Translations under genes and position numbers: made by a program
In this document: positions 50,701-55,981 of the stretch, one piece after another
Layout: every line of letters starts with the position of its first letter
Numbering within the stretch: position 1 is the first letter of the stretch
NCBI GenBank assembly: GCA_002943765.1
Contig: PQWQ01000009.1
Span: 1,178,001-1,242,000 of the forward strand
DNA length: 64,000 nucleotides
Direction: 5' to 3'
Origin: Psoroptes ovis
Taxonomy: Eukaryota; Arthropoda; Arachnida; Sarcoptiformes; Psoroptidae
The notes under the pieces: model-generated
The model's input: only the letters and a program-made list of their open reading frames with translations
The model's database searches: none
What the model was told of the DNA's origin: nothing

Positions 50701-52366
50701 CATACTCATGAGTGAATATAGTGAATATTGGGAGAAATAGTAATAATAAAGTTGAGAATTATTTTCATTTCATTTTTTGAAAATTTTCGAGAATTTCAAT
50801 CAATTCCTTTTCAACGATATTGAAAGTATTGTGATTTGAGTATTCTTAGTGTGCATTGTAAGTCTTTGGGTTTAAATTCTTTCAAAACATATTCATAATC
50901 ATCATACACGCACAAACACACACATACGCACACACACAAAATATATTGATTTCTCCTGTGAATTTTAGATATTCTTTTGAATGAATAAATATTTTTCGAT
51001 TATTTGAAAGAAAGAAAATAAAGAATAAATCCAAATTCAAATCAAAATCTGGGGAGGAAAAATATTTCTTTGAATTCAGATTTGAATTTGAATTTGAATT
51101 CAAATTCAAAGAAATAAATAATGATATTTTAGATTTTCTTTGAGAAAAAAAAAGGAGAAAAATTTTCAAAATTTCTTAGAATAAAGTTTCATTTGACGAA
51201 AAATTTCACATATGAAGAGCAGCAATGAAATAATGGGAAAATTTTCATTTCATTTAATTCATTTTTATATATTCTAAAAATCAACTTATTCTGCAACTTA
51301 AAAGAAGAAGAAGAAGAAGAAGGCTTTTCGTTAGAAAGAATTGGGCAAAATTGGCCAAGTTTTAACGATGGTTATTATTATATTTTTGAAACACCGAAAA
51401 TAATGCACCATCTATTGGTGTTGATCGGTTGTGAATGGCTGGGACAAATGCATCACCATAGAACAAACAATAATATTTCTTTCAATTTTTAATTGAAAAT
51501 TGATTAATTCAAACAAAAATAATTCAAATTCAGCTTATCGATGAATCAATGTTTTTCAATTTTTGACCAGTGAAAAAACATGAATTAATTACGATTATAT
51601 GGACAAGAATCAGGCATTAGTCAATTGCATGTCAATTTTTATGAAAGTAATTAATATTTTTTTCGACTTGTCACTTGTCACTGGTTAAATAATTGTAAAT
51701 AAATAAAAAGGAAAATGTTCAATGAATGCATTCAAACATTGTTTATCGACAACTCATGATGCACAAATGAGCTAACAATTTCAATGTATTTCAATGGAAA
51801 AATCTCGTATTTTCATGATTCTACCTCTTTTTGTCATAAAAGTTGGCTGCCCCTCATGGCTTTGTTTTCAACTTATGAATTTTGAATCTGTCATCTGTTG
51901 AATCGCAAGCGAATCAATGGAATAAAAGAAGGGGATGGAGAAAAACTTACCTAATTTTACGAAATCTATTTGATGATTTGTCGAAATTTACATTTGAATT
52001 ATTGATTGTCGCAGTTTTTAATGAATCAATACTTTGATTGTCATCATTCAATATATCACAATTGTTCATTTGTTGTTGTTGCTGCTGTTGATTATCATTT
52101 AAATTTTGATCAGTAATCGTAATTTCTTGTTGATGATTATCATCATTGATTAATGTCGATTGATTTGTCGAGTCTTGATTGTTCATCACCGATACGGAAT
52201 CATTTGTCGATGATAAACTATGTCGTTTTCTGGATCGTATCGAATCATTGAATGTATTATCTTTGCCAGCGATACCACGTCTTCGTTGTAGATTACGACG
52301 AAATGATGATACTGTTTCCATATTACGCTTTTTCATGTGTACACTATATGATCGTACGTGTAACAT
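16170..52366 (-). CDS. cac: Cav2 voltage-gated calcium channel alpha-1 subunit (cacophony-type), 34-exon main isoform
   Basis: Pore-forming subunit of a high-voltage-activated presynaptic Ca2+ channel in the plasma membrane, which triggers transmitter release. I joined exons (high to low coordinate) at 52366-51951, 46530-46222, 43917-43812, 43711-43572, 42404-42292, 41985-41830, 41710-41487, 41384-41281, 41171-40996, 40872-40777, 39856-39830, 38164-38080, 34667-34540, 34461-34239, 34111-33294, 33210-33045, 32975-32913, 32844-32629, 32557-32414, 32326-31960, 30321-30211, 25807-25703, 25620-25501, 25427-25362, 24058-23955, 23607-23448, 23367-22825, 22031-21864, 20587-20469, 20397-20310, 19900-19100, 18639-18198, 18141-17825, 17768-16170. 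All phases agree; total 8,820 nt, 2,939 aa. Filter glutamates sit in TMEGW, TGEDW, TGEGW and TGESW (EEEE, calcium selective). The post-IVS6 sequence [19 protein letters not shown] and the EDWC end place it in Cav2 rather than Cav1 or Cav3. Family identity is certain; the exact N-terminus is less so. Confidence 0.96.
17825..18141 (-). CDS. cac: Cav2 exon 33: C-tail
   Basis: [20 protein letters not shown], an Arg/Tyr/Pro stretch, [20 protein letters not shown], then a Ser-Pro-rich end SRSPSPHPL. Acceptor TTCAG|CTAAA, donor TTG|GTAATA; phase 1 in, 0 out. Confidence 0.85.
18198..18639 (-). CDS. cac: Cav2 exon 32: C-tail
   Basis: [36 protein letters not shown], Ser/Thr/Pro/Asp linker, then [20 protein letters not shown] and [10 protein letters not shown]. 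Acceptor TTTAG|GAGGC, donor AAAT|GTAATG, phase 0 in, 1 out. The EAG.VSAL and DLSRKSSF elements resemble Cav2 tails. Confidence 0.88.
18640..19099 (-). other. Intron 31/32 of the Cav2 gene
   Basis: 460 bp, GT...AG, AT-rich, nothing else seen. An open frame continues past the exon 31 donor into it but reads no conserved sequence. Confidence 0.7.
19100..19900 (-). CDS. cac: Cav2 exon 31: long low-complexity C-tail exon
   Basis: Acceptor CATAG|GACTTTG, donor GAA|GTGAGT, 267 codons, phase 0/0. Begins [19 protein letters not shown], conserved-looking, then Ser/Thr/Asn/Lys-rich sequence with a run of Asn, [27 protein letters not shown] tracts and Asp/His repeats. Much of it is triplet-repeat coding, probably disordered. 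It could be skipped in frame. Confidence 0.8.
20310..20397 (-). CDS. cac: Cav2 exon 30: C-tail
   Basis: [20 protein letters not shown] then KDKHSHDDE; acceptor TTACAG|TGAGG, donor GAG|GTTTGA; phase 2 in, 0 out. Confidence 0.85.
20469..20587 (-). CDS. cac: Cav2 exon 29: C-tail
   Basis: Acceptor ATGAAG|CGACC, donor [31 protein letters not shown] then [19 protein letters not shown]. The P-S-L-x-Q-R-L-M-G-A-V motif is conserved in arthropod Cav2 tails as I recall them. Confidence 0.88.
20588..21863 (-). other. Intron 28/29 of the Cav2 gene
   Basis: About 1.3 kb; contains a (TTAA)n run near 20935-20955 and GTTTTT repeats near 21200. No exon found. Confidence 0.7.
21864..22031 (-). CDS. cac: Cav2 exon 28: C-tail, Gln/His-rich
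   Basis: Acceptor ATCAG|TTCAAT, donor ACG|GTAAAT, 56 codons, phase 0/0. [18 protein letters not shown], a run of seven Gln, then His/Gln/Asp-rich sequence ending QDDVKT. Optional by length. Confidence 0.8.
22032..22824 (-). other. Intron 27/28 of the Cav2 gene
   Basis: 793 bp after the IQ-motif exon; AT-rich, no further exon seen. Confidence 0.7.
22825..23367 (-). CDS. cac: Cav2 exon 27: IVS6 end, EF-hand, pre-IQ and IQ
   Basis: 181 codons. [40 protein letters not shown] (EF-hand-like), [40 protein letters not shown], then the IQ-type calmodulin site around [19 protein letters not shown]. This stretch is the closest to Drosophila cac in the gene. Donor ACG|GTATG, phase 0. Confidence 0.97.
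23448..23607 (-). CDS. cac: Cav2 exon 26: domain IV filter and IVS6 start
   Basis: [20 protein letters not shown] (E of TGESW is the fourth filter glutamate), [20 protein letters not shown]. Acceptor TCTAG|ATGTGC, donor TTTG|GTATG, phase 0 out. Confidence 0.96.
23955..24058 (-). CDS. cac: Cav2 IV S5-P-loop exon, distal mutually exclusive copy (GC donor)
   Basis: 104 nt, acceptor TTTAG|GTATTTGG, donor TTCAG|GCAAGT, phase 0 in, 2 out. Encodes [20 protein letters not shown] then [15 protein letters not shown]. The donor is GC rather than GT with otherwise perfect consensus (CAG|GCAAGT), the usual form of functional GC-AG introns. Confidence 0.9.
24059..25361 (-). other. Introns around the IV P-loop alternative exons
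   Basis: Spacers of 484 bp (24059-24542) and 727 bp (24635-25361) flank the proximal copy; (CA)n-rich tracts near 24750-24965. Nothing else seen. Confidence 0.6.
24543..24634 (-). CDS. cac: Cav2 IV S5-P-loop exon, proximal mutually exclusive copy
   Basis: 92 nt, acceptor AAAAG|GTATTTGG, donor TTTAG|GTGAGT, phase 0 in, 2 out. Encodes [20 protein letters not shown] then [11 protein letters not shown]. Same register as 24058-23955 but with a turret four residues shorter; inclusion of both would shift the frame (196 nt). Confidence 0.9.
25362..25427 (-). CDS. cac: Cav2 exon 24: IVS5
   Basis: [20 protein letters not shown] plus MQ, 22 codons, phase 0/0. Acceptor AATAG|GCTTTA, donor CAG|GTATAT. 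It feeds the alternative pair 24634-24543 or 24058-23955. Confidence 0.95.
25501..25620 (-). CDS. cac: Cav2 exon 23: IVS4 voltage sensor
   Basis: [20 protein letters not shown] then [20 protein letters not shown]; 40 codons, phase 0/0. The Arg/Lys ladder [15 protein letters not shown] is diagnostic of Cav IVS4. Confidence 0.96.
25703..25807 (-). CDS. cac: Cav2 exon 22: IVS3
   Basis: [20 protein letters not shown] then [15 protein letters not shown]; acceptor CATAG|AATTTT, donor AAG|GTAATG, phase 0/0. A second AG 12 nt inside is out of frame, so I chose the upstream one. Confidence 0.93.
25997..26377 (+). repeat. 5' LTR of the BEL/Pao-type element
   Basis: 381 bp, TG...CA ends. Read side by side it appears identical to the 3' copy at 29188-29568 (the 64-codon antisense frame inside is the same in both). 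The internal region begins [14 protein letters not shown] see no clear tRNA primer-binding match. Confidence 0.95.
26537..29203 (+). CDS. Gag-aspartic protease polyprotein of the LTR element
   Basis: 888 aa from ATG 26537 ([14 protein letters not shown]...); the frame is open a little upstream but without ATG. Order: N-terminal coiled, Asn-rich region; a Gag domain of the BEL/Pao (DUF1759-like) kind beginning [17 protein letters not shown], about residues 150-290; zinc knuckles [13 protein letters not shown] and [14 protein letters not shown] plus a Cys-rich [11 protein letters not shown]; a long Ser/Asn/Ala linker; protease-like [12 protein letters not shown] near residue 540; then a tail holding two related ~75-residue blocks. 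It ends [10 protein letters not shown]. The intact frame with identical LTRs indicates a young copy. Pol is missing, so mobility would need another element's enzymes. Confidence 0.9.
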   Translation: MEEVKKQLRIIRRNITKGINNNFELEKAQDLKTKMLELNDQLLDLYIASDEEISLENEMKMDYYKEKIDKFIKAKTKEDSVNPDDENNDNTNQTNGINNNLNQTNDNNTNVEQNPPVASHQPVQEASHSVTSNQQEIRSSESINQVININEIPKFSGKYIDWYTFKNLAKPMINNSNISEIRAKNFLVQSLDEVSKRKVMRLLNSNASLNELWNKLEQEYEDEEKFLNECRHELSKCPQVRNENDIVGLRSVKLAGEAVLGAIESLDNINKMIEGTMIDSIAEKFYYRGNREISGKSKSFRDAIEKIQEMYDEAERFARKRPQQTEARPPATEIRRASINMINNNSRIRCNFCDQEHQSINCPHLSNPDWIVTKIRQNRLCTKCIKPGHWARDCRSNIVCSICSYGHSSCLHEAVLRMSPTNNRSAPTPPREIHNEASAATNNTAAITSASIRDVHSSVTAAPNQVSANYPNASSINTNTESATNQSAFISAFDIKEVATNQVAAISNVENNPIEIKIIGIQNSDRPVLIGEYKEEEVEILLDSGSKASLISSCLISDEPTFPTSAIEIITPVDTSLKQTIDRGINIKFTKDSTSCELMARIFDSNQKLIIIGTDYKYKFFSPRPKVLYFNTVFGKVKIVSSTFKNSDLKCIEEHCLNPKAEESISNQNITSINHDKTDSTDISIKPIAIDESKNNNRTSKFEVSIINTSQESNYSEQLSQPRNISKPQLVEHQESNFDFSQKMKNTKSTNINESKDEYDRISRMFQVKINKSPNCAFEVSTINTRQSSINQEKFEHPKNSSEITKFEEYQHPNVDSSFNLDKSHEHIQHGMNIDKSRAPIVYDDNSYKNKFNNNEFAPVKIKKNDCEYNKLIRRYLIVPRPENVVKI
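29188..29568 (+). repeat. 3' LTR of the BEL/Pao-type element
   Basis: Same 381-bp sequence as 25997-26377. It supplies the last codons and the stop (29201-29203) of the Gag-protease ORF. It is followed by the CAAGGT duplication and then, about 100 bp on, by a calcium-channel exon. Confidence 0.95.
29671..29781 (-). CDS. cac: Cav2 IVS1-S2 exon, distal mutually exclusive copy
   Basis: 111 nt, phase 0/0, acceptor ATTAG|TATCAT, weak donor AAG|GTTTGA. Encodes [20 protein letters not shown] then [17 protein letters not shown]. It aligns without gaps to the proximal copy (shared Y.Q, TYTN/QYTN, F..LE/VEC.LK...GC). The donor is only about 100 bp from the 3' end of the LTR retrotransposon. Confidence 0.9.
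30211..30321 (-). CDS. cac: Cav2 IVS1-S2 exon, proximal mutually exclusive copy
   Basis: 111 nt, phase 0/0, acceptor GATAG|TATTAT and strong donor AGG|GTAAGTG. Encodes [20 protein letters not shown] then [17 protein letters not shown], the extracellular loop and IVS2. Same length, phase and register as the copy at 29781-29671. Confidence 0.9.
30322..31959 (-). other. Intron 20/21 of the Cav2 gene
   Basis: 1.64 kb upstream of the IVS1-S2 exon pair. AT-rich; I found no third copy of the alternative exon. Confidence 0.6.
31960..32326 (-). CDS. cac: Cav2 exon 20: IIIS6, III-IV linker and IVS1
   Basis: [40 protein letters not shown] (IIIS6 and proximal linker), [20 protein letters not shown], then VWRVVVST-type IVS1 (here [19 protein letters not shown]). 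Phase 0 exit (AAA|GTAAGT), feeding the alternative pair 30321-30211 or 29781-29671. Confidence 0.96.
32414..32557 (-). CDS. cac: Cav2 exon 19: domain III pore loop
   Basis: [20 protein letters not shown] then [20 protein letters not shown] and GWPT; the E of TGEGW is the domain III filter residue. Acceptor TTCAG|CGG, donor CTAC|GTTAGT. Confidence 0.96.
32629..32844 (-). CDS. cac: Cav2 exon 18: IIIS4-IIIS5
   Basis: [20 protein letters not shown] (S4 and linker), [39 protein letters not shown], then the turret [12 protein letters not shown]. Acceptor CGTAG|AGTATT, donor GCCA|GTAAG. Confidence 0.96.
32913..32975 (-). CDS. cac: Cav2 exon 17: IIIS3-S4 linker
   Basis: 63-nt exon encoding [20 protein letters not shown] plus Arg, the extracellular linker and first turn of IIIS4. 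Acceptor AACAG|TGG, donor TTGAG|GTATG. Confidence 0.93.
33045..33210 (-). CDS. cac: Cav2 exon 16: IIIS2-IIIS3
   Basis: [54 protein letters not shown]. Acceptor TTCAG|TCTAT, donor ATCT|GTGAGT; phase 1 in, 2 out. Confidence 0.95.
33294..34111 (-). CDS. cac: Cav2 exon 15: IIS5-IIS6, II-III linker and IIIS1
   Basis: Largest membrane exon (818 nt). [20 protein letters not shown] (IIS5), filter sequence [31 protein letters not shown] (IIS6), then a short II-III linker containing [23 protein letters not shown] and [16 protein letters not shown], and IIIS1 ([15 protein letters not shown]). The linker has no vertebrate-like synprint-sized insert, as in other invertebrate Cav2. Donor CTTA|GTCAGT. Confidence 0.96.
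34239..34461 (-). CDS. cac: Cav2 exon 14: IIS2-IIS4
   Basis: [40 protein letters not shown], and the S4 voltage sensor [16 protein letters not shown]. Acceptor GAAAAG|ATATTG, donor ACAAA|GTAAG. Confidence 0.96.
34540..34667 (-). CDS. cac: Cav2 exon 13: IIS1
   Basis: [20 protein letters not shown] then [21 protein letters not shown]. Acceptor CATAG|ATTGG, donor CTAT|GTATG. The intron upstream (34668-38079) holds four MITE copies. Confidence 0.95.
36350..36427. mobile_element. mariner-type MITE copy 1 (class A)
   Basis: ~78 bp with inverted ends AGGTTGTCCGAAAAGTT / AACTTTTCGGACAACCT; interior GTCGATTTTTAATGAGCAAC. In the intron 34668-38079. Confidence 0.88.
36649..36730. mobile_element. mariner-type MITE copy 2 (class A)
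   Basis: 82 bp, TTAAGTTGTCCGAAAAGTTC...CTTTTCGGACAACCTAA; interior GATGAGCAACTTTTATTGAT, same class as copy 1. Confidence 0.9.
37484..37564. mobile_element. mariner-type MITE copy 3 (class B)
   Basis: 81 bp, same ends, different interior (GATTATATCGTAGAAAATCA). Confidence 0.9.
37891..37970. mobile_element. mariner-type MITE copy 4 (class B, reverse)
   Basis: 80 bp, TTAGATTGTCCTATAAGTTC...CTTTTCGGACAACC; interior is the class B sequence in the opposite orientation, diverged. Confidence 0.87.
38080..38164 (-). CDS. cac: Cav2 exon 12: end of I-II linker
   Basis: [20 protein letters not shown] followed by FWRQEKRFR, the conserved basic segment just before IIS1. Acceptor AAAAAG|GATTC, donor TTTAG|GTATG; phase 1 in, 2 out. 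Confidence 0.9.
38928..39008. mobile_element. mariner-type MITE copy 5 (class A, reverse)
   Basis: 81 bp, TTAAATTGTCCGTAAAGTTC...CTTTTCGGACAGCCTAA; interior GGCTTAATCGATAAAGTTGC. In the intron 38165-39829. Confidence 0.88.
39325..39404. mobile_element. mariner-type MITE copy 6 (class A, reverse)
   Basis: 80 bp, TTAAATTGTCCAAAAAG...CTTTCCGGACAACCTGA; more diverged interior. Confidence 0.85.
39830..39856 (-). CDS. Putative 27-nt microexon in the I-II linker
   Basis: Acceptor ATGCAG|CCATAG and donor AAAAG|GTAATT bracket 27 nt encoding about nine residues (AIVPSKMSK), phase 1 in and out. It is too short for homology; support is the good splice sites, matching phase and position between two certain exons. 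Likely a cassette; could be a chance match. Confidence 0.5.
40777..40872 (-). CDS. cac: Cav2 exon 10: basic/acidic I-II linker
   Basis: [20 protein letters not shown] then a pure Asp/Glu run. Acceptor AACAG|CCAGAC, donor GAAG|GTATGT, phases 1/1. Length 96 nt, so skippable without a frameshift. Confidence 0.9.
40996..41171 (-). CDS. cac: Cav2 exon 9: I-II linker with alpha-interaction domain
   Basis: EFAKEREKVENR-like start (here [20 protein letters not shown]) followed by [20 protein letters not shown]. This matches the AID consensus QQxExxLxGYxxWIxxxE, the binding site for the cytoplasmic Cav-beta subunit. Donor GAAG|GTACA, phase 1. Confidence 0.96.
41281..41384 (-). CDS. cac: Cav2 exon 8: IS6
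   Basis: [20 protein letters not shown] then [15 protein letters not shown], the pore-lining IS6 helix. Acceptor GATAG|ACAAAT, donor GCGG|GTATG. Confidence 0.95.
41487..41710 (-). CDS. cac: Cav2 exon 7: domain I turret and pore loop
   Basis: Cys-containing turret ([19 protein letters not shown]) then [19 protein letters not shown] and [13 protein letters not shown]. The E of TMEGW is the domain I selectivity-filter glutamate. Donor TGG|GTGATT, phase 0. Confidence 0.96.
41830..41985 (-). CDS. cac: Cav2 exon 6: S4-S5 linker and IS5
   Basis: Acceptor GAAAG|GTTTACAAG, donor AAAG|GTATAT. Encodes [39 protein letters not shown], then the extracellular turret [12 protein letters not shown]. Confidence 0.95.
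42292..42404 (-). CDS. cac: Cav2 IS4 voltage sensor, distal mutually exclusive exon
   Basis: 113-nt exon, acceptor CCCAG|CCTG, donor CCAA|GTAAG. Encodes [15 protein letters not shown] and the S4 helix [20 protein letters not shown], closest to the canonical Cav2 IS4. It differs from the proximal exon in the S3-S4 linker, the outer S4 and the S4-S5 linker (SGVP versus SRTP). Confidence 0.95.
42405..43161 (-). other. Spacer between the two IS4 exons
   Basis: 757 bp; CAGGTAGGCAGGCAGG-type repeat near 42800-42820. No exon. Confidence 0.6.
43162..43268 (-). CDS. cac: Cav2 IS4 voltage sensor, proximal mutually exclusive exon
   Basis: 107-nt exon, acceptor AATAG|TATTGC, donor CCAA|GTAAG. Encodes [16 protein letters not shown] followed by the S4 helix [20 protein letters not shown], with five basic residues at every third position. 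It has the same entry (2) and exit (1) phase as the exon at 42404-42292 and encodes the same segment; including both (220 nt) would break the frame, so use must be exclusive. Confidence 0.93.
43572..43711 (-). CDS. cac: Cav2 exon 4: IS2-IS3
   Basis: Acceptor CACAG|GAAACATCG, donor ACTGG|GTTTG. Encodes [39 protein letters not shown] and FIVVLTG. It exits in phase 2, the phase that both IS4 exons (43268-43162 and 42404-42292) accept. Confidence 0.95.
43812..43917 (-). CDS. cac: Cav2 exon 3: IS1 and first extracellular loop
   Basis: Begins with one base completing Pro, then [20 protein letters not shown] and [15 protein letters not shown]. There is no AG before the exon; the intron ends in AC (...CTAAAACAC|TGTGTTC), the partner of the ATATCC donor at 46221. 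The exit donor is GTGTGT, phase 0. Confidence 0.95.
43952..43960 (-). promoter_or_regulatory. U12-type branch site (GTCCTTAAT)
   Basis: Minus-strand TCCTTAAT matches the U12 branch consensus TCCTTAAY and lies about 35 nt before the AC 3' end at 43918. That is longer than the usual 10-20 nt, but it is the only good match nearby. Confidence 0.75.
45003..45082. mobile_element. mariner-type MITE copy 7 (class B)
   Basis: 80 bp, TTGGGTTGTCCCATAAGTTC...CTTTTCGGACAACCTAA. It lies inside the AT-AC intron (46221-43918). The outer stems pair almost completely. Confidence 0.9.
46216..46221 (-). promoter_or_regulatory. U12-type 5' splice site (ATATCC)
   Basis: The minus strand reads TGGCC|ATATCCTTTT at the end of the FIIEWP exon, matching the minor-spliceosome donor consensus ATATCCTTT. 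There is no usable GT at this codon. Confidence 0.93.
46222..46530 (-). CDS. cac: Cav2 exon 2: cytoplasmic N-terminus up to IS1
   Basis: Acceptor AAAAAG|TTTACAA. It encodes [19 protein letters not shown], a Gly-rich linker, then the conserved [22 protein letters not shown] that precedes IS1 in Cav2 channels. The exon ends TGGCC and the intron begins ATATCCTTTT, a textbook U12-type donor, not GT. Phase 2 exit. Confidence 0.95.
46531..51950 (-). other. Intron 1/2 of the Cav2 gene (main isoform)
   Basis: 5.4 kb with MITE copy 8 and many microsatellites. A 118-codon plus-strand frame (48590-48946) lacks recognisable homology and I do not call it. Confidence 0.6.
49659..49738. mobile_element. mariner-type MITE copy 8 (class B)
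   Basis: 80 bp, TTAGATTGTCCAGAAATG...TTTTACGGACAACCTAA; class B interior, diverged. In intron 46531-51950. Confidence 0.85.
51951..52366 (-). CDS. cac: Cav2 N-terminal coding exon (first exon of the main isoform)
   Basis: ATG at 52366 ([15 protein letters not shown]...), 416 nt, donor AG|GTAAGT, phase 2. It encodes a basic then polar, Asn/Gln-rich cytoplasmic N-terminus (about residues 1-139) with a run of seven Gln. The preceding bases are an A-tract on the minus strand with no convincing acceptor, so I treat this as a first coding exon with its own start. It joins exon 46530-46222 in frame (AG|T = Ser). Confidence 0.72.
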
Positions 52367-55149
52367 TTTTTTTTTTTTTTTTTGATTCTAGATTTTGATT
52401 TCTATCAACGAATACCTTGATGTTGAACTTCAAGGAATTTTTAAAATTAAGTCATTTTAAAAGATTTTGTCATTTTTGTAAAACATTCAAATGTATAAAT
52501 TGAAATGAATGAAAGATTGAAAATTTTGCTAAAATAAACATTGTATTGCATAAATGGCATTGTCTAGACACAATAGGCTCTTATAATTTTGATAAGAATT
52601 TCAAATTTTTTTAATTAATGATAAAAAGCTCAGGATACTTAGTTAATTATTCAATATTCACTTGATATTTTGGTCATAAAATTAAAACAATAACTGAGCA
52701 AATAATCAAAAATCAATGAATGCTCCTAATGGATTATTGAGTATTATTAAAATGAAAAATTTTCAAAAGAAATAAAAAATATTCAAAATTCATTCACCCA
52801 CTAATTAGAATCGGTAATAAATCTTTGTGTGTGGCATTGAAAGGAATGGACTTTGAAAGACTTTTCAAAGAATTTTTGAAAAAAAAATTTGCCAAAATTA
52901 CTTGGGCAAAATTGAATAATGCACATTTCATTCATTCATTCATTCATTCATTCATTCAAAAAAAAGCCATCCCATAATTCAATTGAAATTCAATTGAATA
53001 ATTTAATAAAAAGCATAAAAAATTAAATTTCAATGGACCAAAAATTCATTGAAATTAGTCAAACAATGAAATAATGGAATAATTAAAAATAGAAAAATAA
53101 AATTTCTGCAAACAAATTGATCAAATACACATTTCAAGCAATAATAATGAACCAATCACTGAAAAGCTTCAAATATTCAATTTGTGAATTTCAATATTTT
53201 TCTCACAAAAGGAAATAATGCACAGATAATAAAAGGTAAAAATTTACCTTCAGGTGAAATGATTTTTTTTGATTTTTTTCAGCTACAAAAATACCAAATT
53301 TTGATTATTATCATTCTCACATTGTTCATACACAATGATTGTATTTGAATTTGTATTTGGATTGAAATGACAATAATTTTCATAGCTTTTTCAAAGCTAT
53401 ATTTTCATCATTCATTCATTTATGATTAAGTAATAGGAAGAAAAATCAAAATCAAATTGATTTTTTGAATCGGAAATTTTTCGGCGCTGGTTTTATATCG
53501 TTTCATTTTGATGAATACGAAATTTCCAATCATTTTACACGAATAAATATATGCATATTTTCAAAATGAATGAAACAAAACATAATTCAAAGATGAGAGA
53601 ATAAGAATTCAACAATAAATTTTGAATAATAACGAAGAAATTTCGTTGAATATCGATGAATTTCTTTTCTATATTTTCACATTATTCTTGATTTATTTAT
53701 TTATTTATTCATTAATGTACACTGAATCAATTTCAATCGTTATTATTCTATTTTTTGGCAAAATTACAAATGAGATTATTCACATTTAGTATTTAGCTAG
53801 CTAGCTAGCTAGCCAATCATCAGCTAATGTACACAGAAACACACACACACACAGACACATATATATCTGTAATTTGATTGATAATTTATATCATTTATTG
53901 TCATGAAAATTTATTTATTTATTCAATATATTTTTCTTTCTTTCTTTCAAATAAGCAAACATAATGTATATTCATTCATTTATTTATTCATTCATTCATT
54001 CATTCATTCATTTATTCATTATTTTTCGAATGAATATATTCGTTGTTTACAAATTTCTACTGTCTGTCTGATGATTATATACAACAATAATAACAAACAA
54101 TCGGTTTCACTATTCAAATATGTGTGTGTGTGTTCAGATGTAATTTAACCTATTCTGTTTGAATTCTCCTAATCATTCCTGTAATATTTGCTTGAAAAGG
54201 AGTAATTTGCAAAGAGAGAACAAACATATCCTCTATTTATTGGAAATGATTAGATCACACAGAGGAAAAAAAATGTGGTCAAATTTAAGACTAGACCCAT
54301 ATGTACAACAGAATAACAACTGAATATTCATTAATTGAATTCAATGGAAAAAAAGAGAGAGAAAATGTAATGTCTTGAACATTCAATTATTTATTAGAAA
54401 TATGGTCTACAACTGTTGTATTCAAATTTCAATTCTCATTTTCTTTTCAATTATTCATCACAATGAATAATAATGATGATGAGCAAGGAGAATAGAAAAG
54501 AAAATCGAAGAAAATAGCATCGATTAAATGAAAAAAAAAATCTTGCCATTTGAAATAATAAGCAATAAGCAATAGTCCTTCGGTACAGCAATAAACATTA
54601 ATGAGCCTTGGATTGAAAATTTTTGCTATCTTCAATAATATATTTTTTTTCCGATGAAAATAAAATATTCATTTTGACAATTTTCAAATATTCCAAAAAA
54701 TTGAAAAAAATTTTTTTTCAAAAATGAAAATTGACAACAAAATGATTTGATAATGTGTGTACATTATTCAACACACACATACACAATTATATGAATATGA
54801 AATGTGCGATAGTGAAAATGTATTTAAATATCAATTTCGCCCATTTTTTTTCTAAATTTCTCCATTATTTTCAATGGAGAAAGGGTTGAAATGAATGAAT
54901 GAATGAATGAATGCATAGGGAAAACATTAAGTAAAATTAAAATTTCAAATTCAAATTTGAAATGAATAAATTCACGTTTGGCACCACTTTGTTTTTTCAA
55001 ATATTAAAAGCAAGCAAAACATCTTAGCTATTCAATATTTGTGATATTTTTGACATTTCATTTCTTACTGTCTCTGTCTCTCTGCGTTTCAACCATCAAA
55101 TTGATGAATTTTTTTTTTATTTGCTAAGAAAAAATAATAGATGAAAATA

Positions 55150-55230
55150 TTAGGTTGTCCCAAAAGTTTATTCCGCTTAATCGAATAGAGTTGTTTATGA
55201 AAATCGGCCAAAACCTTCAGGACAACCTAA
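55150..55230. mobile_element. mariner-type MITE copy 9 (class A, reverse)
   Basis: 81 bp, TTAGGTTGTCCCAAAAG...CTTCAGGACAACCTAA, flanked by TA on both sides, the mariner target duplication. Confidence 0.88.
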
Positions 55231-55900
55231 TAATATTCACCATTTTCTTCATAGAGGACTTGTGATTATCATTATTTTGAATAATTTTTGATATGCGCAA
55301 TATTTGCACAGAGAGAGAGAGAGAGAGAGAGAGTGTTTCTTATGTGTGAATGCAAACATTCAGGAATAGCTTTTTTTTCTTTGGTTCGATTTTCATTTGT
55401 TTGACATATTTATTATGTCGAAGCAATATTTATTTGAATCATACGAATAATGGAGACGAAAAATATTTCTTTGGATTTGTCAATAAAGTAATAACAAAAT
55501 AGAAAATTCTCCAGAGTTTGCAGCTGATTCTTTGATTACTTTGATTTTTTTTTGTGGGCATATCTTATTGAATCTTATCCTATCGTATTGAATTCGAATA
55601 AGGTGTTGAAATATTCATTGTTTCTTAAAGATTTTCTTTATTCGGATTCTCGAATAATTTTTCGAAAAAATAAAAATATCATTGTTCAAAAAAAATGAAT
55701 CATTGTAACCTTCATTGAATTTTCTATTTCATATAAAATCAATCTCATCCGAAATCATCGAGATCGACATTTACGGAACAAAGCTTTTATTCAATGAAAC
55801 AAAACAAAACAAAAAATGATGAAAAATTTTTCATAAATCAAAACACATTTTGAATTTGAAATCGAAATGAATTCAAATAAAATAATAATACTAATAATAA

Positions 55901-55981
55901 TAGGTTGCGCAGAAAAGTTCATTCCGCTTAATCAATAGAGTTGCTAATGCAAAATCGGTCAGAACTTTTCGGACAACCTAA
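55901..55981. mobile_element. mariner-type MITE copy 10 (class A, reverse)
   Basis: ~81 bp, TAGGTTGCGCAGAAAAGTTC...CTTTTCGGACAACCTA; interior GCTTAATCAATAGAGTTGC. Confidence 0.88.
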